A DNA stretch of 64,000 bases from assembly GCA_015501055.1 (NCBI GenBank), contig JADNYV010000043.1, forward strand, positions 202,630-266,629, read 5' to 3'. This DNA is from Mucidula mucida (taxonomy: Eukaryota; Basidiomycota; Agaricomycetes; Agaricales; Physalacriaceae). Of the stretch, positions 34,925 through 45,044 are shown piece by piece. The position numbers and the translations under genes are program-made. The stretch's first letter is position 1. Every line of letters begins with the position of its first letter. The notes under the pieces were generated by a model. The model was not told the DNA's origin. It searched no databases and worked only from the letters and a program-made list of their open reading frames with translations.

Positions 34925-35468
34925 ATTATAGTCGGGATGTATCCATTCCGCTTTGCCCGATTTGCAAGAAAGCGACACCTTGAAGGGCTCAAGACACGGA
35001 GGCGCTGCCGGTCAAGTACCTCTTTATAGACTTTGAATCTGTGAGTTTCATCCGGAAGGTCAAGAGAACGCTCGGGTGCTTGGTGTCTTTGGGCAGTACA
35101 ACGCGATGCCCGAATTGTCGCTGTCTGTCCCTTACAATCCCTTCAAAGTCGACATATTCCAGGCGGCTTGGACATTCCTCATGTTGTTCGAAGTGGGTCC
35201 GCCGGGTCCTATCTTTGTGGACAAAAAATACTGACAGGTGGCATCAGGACTACGGTGGTCTCGATGATTTCAAAGCCTTCTTCCAGACATTTTGCACTCG
35301 ACGTCCTGAGGATAGACCATCTGCGGTGGAGGCTCTCGCGGCGTTTGAGCTGCCATGAAGGCTCGTCACCGGAAACACCTTGTCTGGAATAAGGAAGAAC
35401 TCTTCCACCCCCGCATCATTTCGCGTTCGCTTGTGCGCATATGTCCTCTATTGAATCATATCTTTTAG
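34925..35468 (+). pseudogene. Kinase-like family, fragment D (C-terminal part, frameshifted)
   Basis: Plus-strand remnant. From about 34,940 a weakly similar stretch (FRFARFARK-like, SRHGGAAG) is followed from 35,008 by sequence nearly identical to copy E: KYLFIDFES, then in shifted frames PELSLSVPYNPFKVDIF, AAWTFLMLFEVG, DYGGLDDFKAFFQTFC and RRPEDRPSAVEALAAFE, with the ancestral stop at 35,466-35,468. One or two bases are lost after DFESVSF, and part of the GFVSAMK block is deleted, as in copy E. The sudden rise in similarity to copy E inside the gene marks the inner-repeat boundary. Confidence 0.65.
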
Positions 35469-37487
35469 AGATTGTCTTGGAATTCGATTCGGTAGAAAAA
35501 AACGAACAGAGCCAGCAGCGTTTGCTGAAATATCCCTTGATGGTGTAGCTGACGGGTCCACTGCGATGTCTAGACTGGTAGTCGGAACTGCTAATGAACA
35601 GAATTTACGATGTCGTGCATAGGCGGGCGGCAACTCGTCGGATGATGCAGGCTGATGATGGCAAGAATTCCTGACTTGTCCTGACAGGAAGTGGATGCCT
35701 TGCTCATCTCACGTCACGTCGGACTTTACAGTGCGTAATTGTTTGGAAGACTCTTGGTAAATGATGGCGTCGTGGTTTCGCATAGCAGGACATGCCCTCT
35801 TCAGGTCGCAAGTAATTCTTCAGACGTTGTACGTGTACAATGAGACGGCATTCCTGAATACCGCCCAATTTGCGGCCGTGAAAGAGCTTGGGTGTGCGCA
35901 ATTTTTGATCCTACAGTGAGGTCTAGAGAGACGTGCTCGGTGCAGGAGATTTGTGAAAGGCGAGCTTCTTTTGGGTGCTGGAGTGGGGCGCCATGGAGAT
36001 TCTCTAGATCTGACGGACGAACGGTATCGCATGGGCCGGAGAAGTGCTTTCGATACAGAGGCGCAATGTAAAAGACAACAATGAATTCAAACAGGTACAA
36101 CGAGAAAGGGCTCAATACAAAGGATTACGACGTCTAAGAAGAAGAAGAAGGAAATACACGACGCAGATAGAAACTCCTGAAACGAAAGATAACAACAAGG
36201 TTTGGTAAGGTCTTATGAGATGTACGACAGTTGCCACTACAAGAGGACGTTAGTTGACGACGTTTCAGTCAATAATATTGAACGGAAATACCGTGTGGCG
36301 AATCACTTCTGCCCGAACTTAACGGACCCGGAGCACGACGTCGAACCGCAGTCCGAAATCTTGATGAGGGTCCCCGTTCAAGGACCAGCAGCTGCGTAAG
36401 TGCACTCATTCGCGGGCAGCGTGTAGTCGATGTACACCATGATGTCTAGGTGGCAATCGTCAGTGAGGGAATAAGTAAAAGATGCGTCGAAACGACTCAG
36501 GTAAACTTGGATTTAGGAAAGTGTTATGAAGTGCGGGGGGTGCTTTGGATGAGGTGGATGTCGTTCGTTTATCGGTTTATATAGAGTGGACGGCGTCCGG
36601 TATGACTCCTCTTGCTGTGAAGTCTAGAAGGGGTTGTGAACCGGAAGTGGGGGCATGAGTCGTAAGAAACCACCATATCATACTCAGAGCATTTTGGGGG
36701 GAGAATCTCCGCCCACATACTAGAACTCGGAAGCGGGCCAAATGGATAATTACAGGCATCATCTCCTACATGCAATTGAGTAGACGGCCCATATAGAAAG
36801 AAGAAAGGATTGAGGCTATCCGCAGATAGATGAGTTGAGTACGAGATCCATAACATGACGCGCCGCCGCCCAAGAAGAGGGGCCGGTTCTCGGGTCGAAG
36901 AACTGTATTGACGATACACCAAGGATAAGGCTTATCGATAGCCAGAGACAGCTTTCTACAGCTGTTTTGATTTTCGCAGACACTTCAAGAAACGCCCATG
37001 ATATTCAAGATCAACGGCCCATAGTAAGGTAAACAGGCGGTGAACGAAGCCCGTTCTGTCGGGTTCTGATTCACGAGAGGAGCTTAATGGGGGGAAGCCT
37101 CTTTTGCACCCGGAGTCCTTTAGGGCGTGCTTGACTCAATTGTTAGCAGGCGCTTAAAGCCTTAACGTGGGTAATATGAGAAGCTGAGGGTTCGTCCATG
37201 TGGGGCGCCTCAATGTTGCTCTAAACTTCACTCAGGAAAGAAATCCCCCATTGGCAGACTTGTTTAAGTTTGTGGCGTCAAGTAGGCGGTTGTTGAGCGA
37301 GTGTGAACGGTGGCGCTTTCGGAGTTTGCCGCTTCGGACTTCAACATAGAGAATTACATAATTTGACTTGATCTTAACAGCCATCGGCTACCATGCATCA
37401 GCGCTCAGCTACAGTCAGGTGGTATTAAGCGCGGGGTGATGGTGTAGGTGGGTTGTGCGTTCCACAACATGTGATTACGTAAAGCAT
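35008..37487 (+). repeat. Inner inverted repeat, left arm (about 2.5 kb)
   Basis: Reverse complement of 39,659-42,140. Paired positions sum to 77,145-77,149. It starts inside kinase-like fragment D and ends near a GATTACGT...AAGCAT string shared with the right arm. Beyond the kinase remnant the arm holds no clear gene except a small open frame broken on this side. Confidence 0.92.
36303..36440 (-). pseudogene. Small cysteine-containing ORF, left copy (premature stop)
   Basis: Counterpart of the 43-codon frame at 40,715-40,846. Here the ATG at 36,440 gives MVYIDYTLPANECTYAAAGP and then TGA. A 3-base insertion (TTG) after the Pro codon creates the stop; without it the frame would run on to 36,303. 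The 7-base insertion just before the start in the right copy is absent here. Confidence 0.4.
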
Positions 37488-38018
37488 CTGCGCGAGTGAC
37501 GAACCTTGGCTTTCAGATCATAAGGGAATCCACGTGATTCGCTATGTCCTACAACATAAACAGTGTTTGGATTGGAGTACCATGTTGTAGGAGATCGTGA
37601 AAGGGAGGACAAGCGACGGCAATGATGGGAAACAGTGCGGGGAAACTTGACATAGTGAGGTTGTTCAGGTAGGTCAATGCGAAAAAGGTTATTCGGCCTC
37701 GTATACTGAATAAAATCTCTGCAACCCCCTTGGTCCTGGTGTACGGCAACTTGGAAGGAACACGGATATTCTAGTTCTCAGATCTCAATGTCAATCTCGC
37801 AAATTCCCACACCTCGAGTCTCGACATATCGCAAAAACCTACCAGTTGATCTGAGGCCTAGTAGTAGCTCCTTTGAGAACAGAACACTACGTGGCAAACT
37901 GATGCCGTTCAAGTTTGATCTTTCGTGATGGTGAGAATGGTTGACTTGTCCGACGGGAAGTGGATGCTTTGTTCATGTCATCGATTCGTATTCAAGTTTC
38001 AACCCACCATCGTATAAA
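37488..38018. other. Unique spacer between the inner left arm and the PP2C gene
   Basis: No gene is recognised. The downstream region of the phosphatase gene probably lies here. Confidence 0.45.
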
Positions 38019-39588
38019 CTACACTTCCACTACAACAACTGTGATATCGTCCTGGATATGGTTACTCTCGGGGACTTCCAGTACCAACTCCTTCGCCGCT
38101 CTCACTTCATCCGTCCCAAAGACAACATTTTTGATGACTCGCTCTGCATTGTTATCTCCAAAAGAGGCCTTGATAAACTGATGTCCTACTCTCCTATGCC
38201 ATTCATCCATTTCGTCGCGACCGGCAGCCAGATCAACAAACAACTGACGTTTCTCGACCGCACTGAACGATGCCAGAATGGGACTGTCACCGAGGCCGTC
38301 CGAGGCAAAGACGATGATGTCGCCCCTTTGTAGAGAGAAACGGGTCACGGATGGCTTAGCGCTAAGATACGGGCCCGTTGTATTGTTTTCCGCCCATTCG
38401 GCAACAAAGGGAGGAGGAATCGGGGTAGGTAGGACAGCCGGTATCAAGATGTTGGAGACATAGTCGGGCGCAACTTTGAGCTCAAAGTCCCCAAATGCTA
38501 TATCGAGGCGGTGGTTAGAAACGCAGTGGACGATCTCGTAAGAAAAGAGTGACCTCTAGTTATCATAAGCATCCCCAGCAGTCGTCCGTATTTCAAAACA
38601 TTTTCGCCAGGATGCTCCGCTTGGATACGAGCAATCTCCTCGAGATTCTTGGTGTTATGGTGTTCACTGAGTACATTCACCGTCCATGATCCGTCACACA
38701 ACCGCCCGGACACTTCAAACGAGGTCTTAGTGTCAATCACCCATGTCCGAGCTGTGCAACTCACATGCTTCCGAATCACCAAGACATGCAACCCAAAGGT
38801 CTTCCTTGTCTTTGGTCAAGAAACCGATGATGGCAGTGGTACCAGATACAGCCCTCCTGGCCTTGTTGTCGTTCTCGGGATCTGCCTTTATTAAATCGAT
38901 GACCTCCCGCTGGGTCCAATCCGAAGACGACTTGGCCGCAAATAAGGCCATAAAGTCCTCGCCTATTGCAGTGTCAAATTCAAGAAAAGTTTTCTCGAAA
39001 GCGTGTTGGACCGCGGCATGGGTTTCGCCAGAAGAAGCCAATGCCGCAGTTATCGATGCTTCGAGGAGAAGAGGTAGCTTCTGAGCAGCATAATCGGAGA
39101 GCTGATGTCCCCCGTGTCCTGCAGTGAGAAAGCCATCAGAAATTCGTACCGGGACTGTTCAAAGCAGTCGGAAATCTTACCGTCAAGAATTCCGAATAAA
39201 GTCCCTTGTTCAAAAGAATGCACAAAACTGCGATCCTCGTTCTTGAGCTTGAACGCTTGGAACGTAGCCGATGTTATCCGAGTATCATGAGAGTAAACTT
39301 CGCTAGAGTGAGAGTCGGCTCGAAACGCATTCTCGAGGACTTGGGAGTCCACTAGAGTATAGCGTCCAAAGGGTAATTGTTTCCCAAAAATGTCTCTGAA
39401 TTGATGCGCAAGCTGGAGGAAGTACCGAACACCGTCAGAATCCACATAAGTAGGATCCGAATATTCGGGCTCAATGGTATACAGATTCCCATGCTTGTCG
39501 ACAAGAGGCAGCTGTGGGACGGGTTATTGAGGATATTCTATTCAGTAAATACAATTAGAGTGACCTGCTCGACGGGGGGGGATGCCAT
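38019..39588 (-). CDS. PP2C-family Ser/Thr phosphatase (pyruvate dehydrogenase phosphatase-like)
   Basis: Metal-dependent phosphatase of the PPM/PP2C family. The ATG at 39,588 gives MASPPVEQ and joins, by an intron (about 39,564-39,516), to LPLVDKHGNLYTIEPEYSDP. Family motifs follow: NEDRSFVH...TLFGILDG (motif with the metal-binding Asp, near 39,190), SGTTAIIGFLTKDKEDLWVACLGDSEA (38,860-38,790), RGDIIVFASDGLGD (38,340-38,290) and the C-terminal DDITVVVVEV with the stop at 38,019. A glycine-rich HGG after the first Asp is not obvious, and the exon join there (near 39,060) is unsure. This is the only gene at the centre of both palindromes. Confidence 0.78.
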
Positions 39589-39658
39589 GACTCGTAAGAT
39601 CGAGATTCAGGTGTTATGGAGGATAAAGCTGGAACGTCGCGATGGGAAGAAGATAAGA

Positions 39659-42140
39659 TGCTTCACGTAATCACATGTTGTGGAACGCACAACCCACCTA
39701 CACCATCACCCCGCGCTTAATACCACCTGACTGTAGCTGAGCGCTGATGCATGGTAGCCGATGGCTGTTAAGATCAAGTCAAATTATGTAATTCTCTATG
39801 TTGAAGTCCGAAGCGGCAAACTCCGAAAGCGCCACCGTTCACACTCGCTCAACAACCGCCTACTTGACGCCACAAACTTAAACAAGTCTGCCAATGGGGG
39901 ATTTCTTTCCTGAGTGAATTTTAGAGCAACATTGAGGCGCCCCACATGGACGAACCCTCAGCTTCTCATATTACCCACGTTAAGGCTTTAAGCGCCTGCT
40001 AACAATTGAGTCAAGCACGCCCTAAAGGACTCCGGGTGCAAAAGAGGCTTCCCCCCATTAAGCTCCTCTCGTGAATCAGAACCCGACAGAACGGGCTTCG
40101 TTCACCGCCTGTTTACCTTACTATGGGCCGTTGATCTTGAATATCATGGGCGTTTCTTGAAGCGTCTGCGAAAATCAAAACAGCTGTAGAAAGCTGTCTC
40201 TGGCTATCGATAAGCCTTATCCTTGGTGTATCGTCAATACAGTTCTTCGACCCGAGAACCGGCCCCTCTTCTTGGGCGGCGGCGCGTCATGTTATGGATC
40301 TCGTACTCGACTCATCTATCTGCGGATAGCCTCAATCCTTTCTTCTTTCTATATGGGCCGTCTACTCAATTGCATGTAGGAGATGATGCCTGTAATTATC
40401 CATTTGGCCCGCTTCCGAGTTCTAGTATGTGGGCGGAGATTCTCCCCCCAAAATGCTCTGAGTATGATATGGTGGTTTCTTACGACTCATGCCCCCACTT
40501 CCGGTTCACAACCCCTTCTAGACTTCACAGCAAGAGGAGTCATACCGGACGCCGTGCACTCTATATAAACCGATAAACGAACGACATCCACCTCATCCAA
40601 AGCACCCCCCGCACTCCATAACACTTTCCTGAATCCAAGTTTACCTGAGTAGTTTCGACGCATCTTTTACTTATTCCCTCACTGACGATTGCCACCTAGA
40701 CATCATGGTGTACAATGTACATCGACTACACGCTGCCCGCGAATGAGTGCACTTACGCAGCTGCTGGTCCAACGGGGACCCTCATCAAGATTTCGGACTG
40801 CGGTTCGACGTCGTGCTCCGGGTCCGTTAAGTTCGGGCAGAAGTGATTCGCCACACGGTATTTCCGTTCAATATTATTGACTGAAACGTCGTCAACTAAC
40901 GTCCTCTTGTAGTGGCAACTGTCGTACATCTCATAAGACCTTACCAAACCTTGTTGTTATCTTTCGTTTCAGGAGTTTCTATCTGCGTCGTGTATTTCCT
41001 TCTTCTTCTTCTTAGACGTCATAATCCTTTGTATTGAGCCCTTTCTCGTTGTACCTGTTTGAATTCATTGTTGTCTTTTACATTGCGCCTCTGTATCGAA
41101 AGCACTTCTCCGGCCCATGCGATACCGTTCGTCCGTCAGATCTAGAGAATCTCCATGGCGCCCCACTCCAGCACCCAAAAGAAGCTCGCCTTTCACAAAT
41201 CTCCTGCACCGAGCACGTCTCTCTAGACCTCACTGTAGGATCAAAAATTGCGCACACCCAAGCTCTTTCACGGCCGCAAATTGGGCGGTATTCAGGAATG
41301 CCGTCTCATTGTACACGTACAACGTCTGAAGAATTACTTGCGACCTGAAGAGGGCATGTCCTGCTATGCGAAACCACGACGCCATCATTTACCAAGAGTC
41401 TTCCAAACAATTACGCACTGTAAAGTCCGACGTGACGTGAGATGAGCAAGGCATCCACTTCCTGTCAGGACAAGTCAGGAATTCTTGCCATCATCAGCCT
41501 GCATCATCCGACAAGTTGCCGCCCGCCTATACACGACATCGTAAATTCTGTTCATTAGCAGTTCCGACTACCAGTCTAGACATCGCAGTGGACCCGTCAG
41601 CTACACCATCAAGGGATATTTCAGCAAACGCTGCTGGCTCTGTTCGTTTTTTTCTACCGAATCGAATTCCAAGACAATCTCTAAAAGATATGATTCAATA
41701 GAGGACATATGCGCACAAGCGAACGCGAAATGATGCGGGGGTGGAAGAGTTCTTCCTTATTCCAGACAAGGTGTTTCCGGTGACGAGCCTTCATGGCAGC
41801 TCAAACGCCGCGAGAGTCTCCGCCGCAGATGGTCTATCCTCAGGACGTCGAGTGCAAAATGTCTGGAAGAAGGCTTTGAAATCATCGAGACCACCGTAGT
41901 CCTGATGCCACCTGTCAGTATTTTTTGTCCACGAAGATAGGACCCGGCGGACCCACTTCGAACAACATGAGGAATGTCCAAGCCGCCTGGAATATGTCGA
42001 CTTTGAAGGGATTGTAAGGGACAGACAGCGACAATTCGGGCATCGCGTTGCACTGCCAAAAGACACCAAGCACCCGAGCGTTCTCTTGACCTTCCAGATA
42101 AAAACTCACAGATTCAAAGTCTATAAAGAGGTACTTGACC
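39659..42140 (-). repeat. Inner inverted repeat, right arm (about 2.5 kb)
   Basis: Reverse complement of 35,008-37,487, with only a few substitutions and small indels (for example a 3-base and a 7-base difference in the small ORF). It starts about 70 bp upstream of the PP2C start codon, so the arm probably carries part of the PP2C promoter. It ends inside kinase-like copy E. Confidence 0.92.
40715..40846 (+). CDS. Candidate small cysteine-containing protein
   Basis: A 43-codon frame from the ATG at 40,715 (MYIDYTLPANECTYAAAGP, later SDCGSTSCSGSVKFGQK). It has an upstream TATA-like box (about 40,560) and a leader of roughly 150 bp. If an intron from GTGATT near 40,842 to TTGTAG near 40,912 is removed, the protein runs on with GNCRTSHKT and would have four cysteines. 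No signal peptide is seen. The left-arm copy is interrupted by a TGA. Whether it is expressed is unknown, and a chance frame is possible. Confidence 0.35.
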   Translation: MYIDYTLPANECTYAAAGPTGTLIKISDCGSTSCSGSVKFGQK

Positions 42141-42927
42141 GGTCGGACCCGACAGTCTTCACCCACTTGCGGTTATTGCCTTCTTGTAGATAGGGTGCGG
42201 CAAAATGGAACCCGCTGGGTACAACCCGGGTAGAATCCATGAGGACGTTTGAGGCGCAAATGTCATTGCAAATCTTTAGAGGTCGTGAAGAGATTTGAAC
42301 AAACAAACCTTACCGGTGGGAAAAATTGTGAGAATGCAAGAACACGATGCCCTAAAGATATGGCTTCTAATAAGATGCGCGTCTTATAGTATGAGGATGT
42401 CAGTATACCTCGAGGAGTTGTCTTGCATATTCTATGACCTCCTCTCGACAATGGAAGGAAGGATCCTCGATACAAGAACGGAGGCAAGGCATCACAAGAA
42501 TGACTTGTTCACCGTTTGGTACGTCGATGGTGGCAAGCAGTGGAACCAAGTGGTTGGAAGGATCCTCTTTGTCTAGAGCATTGAGCCGAACACACATAAC
42601 CTCTTCATTCGATCCTTTTGCCTCGCGCTTCAAGACAACCTTGCGGCCGTCGGGTGCGATGGCGTCAACGATGTCGGCAAGAATCTGAAGACATGAACAT
42701 GAGTTACAGCCGGAAACAGAATGCAAAGACTCTTACCACTATGTCCATCGAGTCTTCCAGTCGAAGACTAAAGGCTTCGTGATAATCTATCCCTTTGCTA
42801 ATCCACGACGGTTCCCAGTTGGGATGAGAGCGCGGACGAAGCCGATAGCCCCGTGATTCAAGAAAGGCTGCACGGCTACTCAATCCATTTCCAGAGGATA
42901 TCTTCCAAAAGAATCATCTTCTATCAT
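41681..42927 (-). pseudogene. Kinase-like family, copy E (nonsense and frameshift)
   Basis: The ATG at 42,927 (MIEDDSFGRYPLEMD) is followed at once by TGA where the family has SW. The next block (VAVQPFLESRGYRLRPRSHP) needs a further one-base shift. Later exons keep VVLKREAKGSNEEVMCVRLN, NHLVPLLATIDVPNGEQVILVMP, DICASNVLMDSTRVVPSGFHFAAPYL, KYLFIDFESVSFYLEG (DFE again) and DYGGLDDFKAFFQTFC. The GFVSAMK segment is partly deleted, and the family stop appears at 41,681. The C-terminal third lies in the inner right arm and is almost the same as fragment D. The N-terminal two-thirds are unique to this side. Confidence 0.72.
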
Positions 42928-43317
42928 TGCAGGCTTTAATAGATAGCGGAAGGTGAGAACGTTCAATACTAAACAAGACCAAGCAACGCGATTGACCACA
43001 GGGGCAAGCGGAGAAGCCCGTGAATTTGGCCACATAACATTATCGGTCAAATAGTAGTCTTGTGCCCATGTCCTCTTACGTCTCGCATAAGCCCTGAAAT
43101 CTAAAGCTCGAGCTGGTACTTACTTCGTATCGATTCATACAGAGCCAAGTCTGCTGCCACTTACTATGCATATCATTTCCCGTCACCATTGTCAAAAAAT
43201 CCCAGCATGGATGCTTGGACACATTTTCAACAGCTTCTGAACGAGACTCTTGGATTTCCATACGCATCCAAGATCAGTCATTAACCATCGAGAGTTTCTG
43301 TATAAATAATACATCGT
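42928..43317. other. Spacer between the kinase-like pseudogene and RPN3
   Basis: No gene is recognised. No MSGYQ-type partner is seen upstream of copy E, unlike copies A and B. Confidence 0.45.
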
Positions 43318-44973
43318 TCAGAACTCCTCACCCATGTCGTCGTCGTCTATGTCTCCATCCTGAATTTCCTTCGCGAGTTCCTTCTGACGTTCACGCGCAC
43401 CCTCAGCAGCAGCGAGCTCTTTCCTGTGCGCATTGAGTGGGTACCGCATCGCCTAGAGAGACATCGGTAAGGCTCTTTCTTCACCATGAGGGAAAAGACA
43501 GACCTTCACGCTTTGATTGTGCAGCTCCAAACAATACGCGATTCGCCGTTGGAAAAGTTCGCCCACTTCTGATCCATACGCATTCTTCTGCGTCCCACAT
43601 TCTAACCAACCCTTCTCGTGTACGATCTTACCCTCAATAACCCCGTCACGAATAGCCTTGCCCACGATGTACTCTGCGTCCTCCTCTGAGTCGAGATGGA
43701 GTTTGAGGCAAATATCACGTAGCGAAATACGCGAATACGATAGCGACAATCTCCGGATACCCGTCTTGATGACATTCTGTCTGAGCCGGACAATTAATGT
43801 GTACGTCTTGTCCGATTCGAACTGGGCAGCGTGCTTCGAAAGCGTCGTCTGGAACTGAGAAAGGGAGCCTGTACGGACGGCTTTGACTATTTCAAAGTAC
43901 CCGCTAAGCGCCTTCTCCAGTACCGGGTGGCGGAATAGACTCCGGTCGGGAATATCGCCCATGAGAAGCTCGACAACAACGAAGAGTTTATGCACAGCTT
44001 GGTAGAAACCCGGAGCGACCTTTGCAGGCGGTGATCGACGGATGGCTTGCTGAAGATTGCTATGTGCGGCGCTGTAGTTCAATTGAACGGCTTTGATGCG
44101 ACCGATGAAGTAGTGGTAGCGGGCAAATTGAGGGTTAGCCGCGGAATCGGGGAAGGTGGTTTTGGATACGAGTTTGTCGGCCTGGTCGTACAAGCTGTAG
44201 TGGAGGTAGCTGCGTAGAAGACGGTTGATGAGGGAGGCTTGTGCTTCATCGTCGTGGCGCAAAGATGCGGTTCGTTGAGCAGCCAGGAATAATCTAAACC
44301 TCAATTTTTGAATGGGAAGCGCAAGACAGAAGGAAGACATACGGTCGCGCATCGGCAATCTCGCCACCTAGTTCATAGGCGCGTTCGACTGCAAACCAAA
44401 TCTTGGCGGCAATAGGATCCATGCTTCTCCGGTTGAGCGCCTGCATTTTCTCCACTGTCTGATGTACAAGTTCCAGGGCCTTTGGATACTTGGCGGACGA
44501 CTTGAGCAGCTGATGGATGAGCAACAACCGGAAATATATCTCGACTTCTGGGAGCGGCTCGGACGGGGGTTTAACGGGTGGTGCCGCTGTGTCTATATCC
44601 ATCTCTTGTGTCGCCGCCTCGGGTATGGGTAGCCACAAAAGCAGACCATCCTTTACAGACGAACCTTGGAAGTGTCAAATCCATCTGCCACTTCAAGAGT
44701 GATTGACAAACCTTTTGGGTAAACCTCCGATATGGCAGTGTAGAGAATGGTATCATCGACCTTTTTGCGCAGGCCAGTGAGCGTCCGGAGCGCGCGATGA
44801 GTAAAGCGAGGCTCCAGTGTCGAGACAGCCCGCTCTATGAGGATAATATTCGACTTTATTTCCGACACTGGCGTCTCCGGTTCCTTCTTGGGCTCTTCGA
44901 CAAATTTCTCCTCCTTTTTGTCATCGTCCTTCTTGGCTTTGGTATCGGCGGGCTTCATTTCGACGTCGGCCAT
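43318..44973 (-). CDS. RPN3: 26S proteasome regulatory lid subunit Rpn3 (PSMD3)
   Basis: Non-ATPase lid subunit of the 19S proteasome. The ATG at 44,973 begins MADVEMKPADTKAKKDDDKK, a charged head. Then come SNIILIERAVSTLEPRFTHR and the TPR/helical body (EIYFRLLLIHQLLKSSAKYP, SYLHYSLYDQADKLVSKTTF, RYHYFIGRIKAVQLNYSAAH). The PCI domain includes RRLSLSYSRISLRDICLKLH and EDAEYIVGKAIRDGVIEGKI (43,760-43,640). After a final intron (about 43,503-43,453) comes AMRYPLNAHRKELAAAEGAR and an acidic end DDDDMGEEF, with the stop at 43,318. About 500 residues and at least three introns, complete. It is divergent from the F-box gene, with 71 bp between the ATGs. Confidence 0.92.
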
Positions 44974-45044
44974 GATGAGATGGAGGTCCAGGTTAGGACG
45001 CGCGTTGGACGCGTCATTCCCACCGTGGGAATCATAATCCTTTT
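44974..45044. promoter_or_regulatory. 71-bp divergent promoter with a 17-bp palindrome and an MluI-type box
   Basis: Between the RPN3 and F-box ATGs lie ACGCGT (45,009-45,014, the yeast MCB core) and the perfect inverted repeat ATTCCCACCGTGGGAAT (45,016-45,032, 8-bp arms around one base). A palindrome of this form suits a dimeric transcription factor. Which factor binds is unknown. The short gap suggests that the two genes share control. Confidence 0.5.

Noticed and set aside
35801..36115. 104-codon frame in the inner arms (also 41,034-41,348)
   Set aside because: It is the same in both arms only because the arms are near-identical. Composition is not protein-like, another overlapping frame is equally open, and no motif is seen.
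36138..36150. GAA/CTT triplet run as a meaningful microsatellite
   Set aside because: Only about four or five repeats; common by chance in fungal DNA.
36569..36922. 117-codon frame in the inner arms (also 40,223-40,576)
   Set aside because: It overlaps the presumed promoter with a TATA-like box of the small ORF, and two frames are open. No features support coding.
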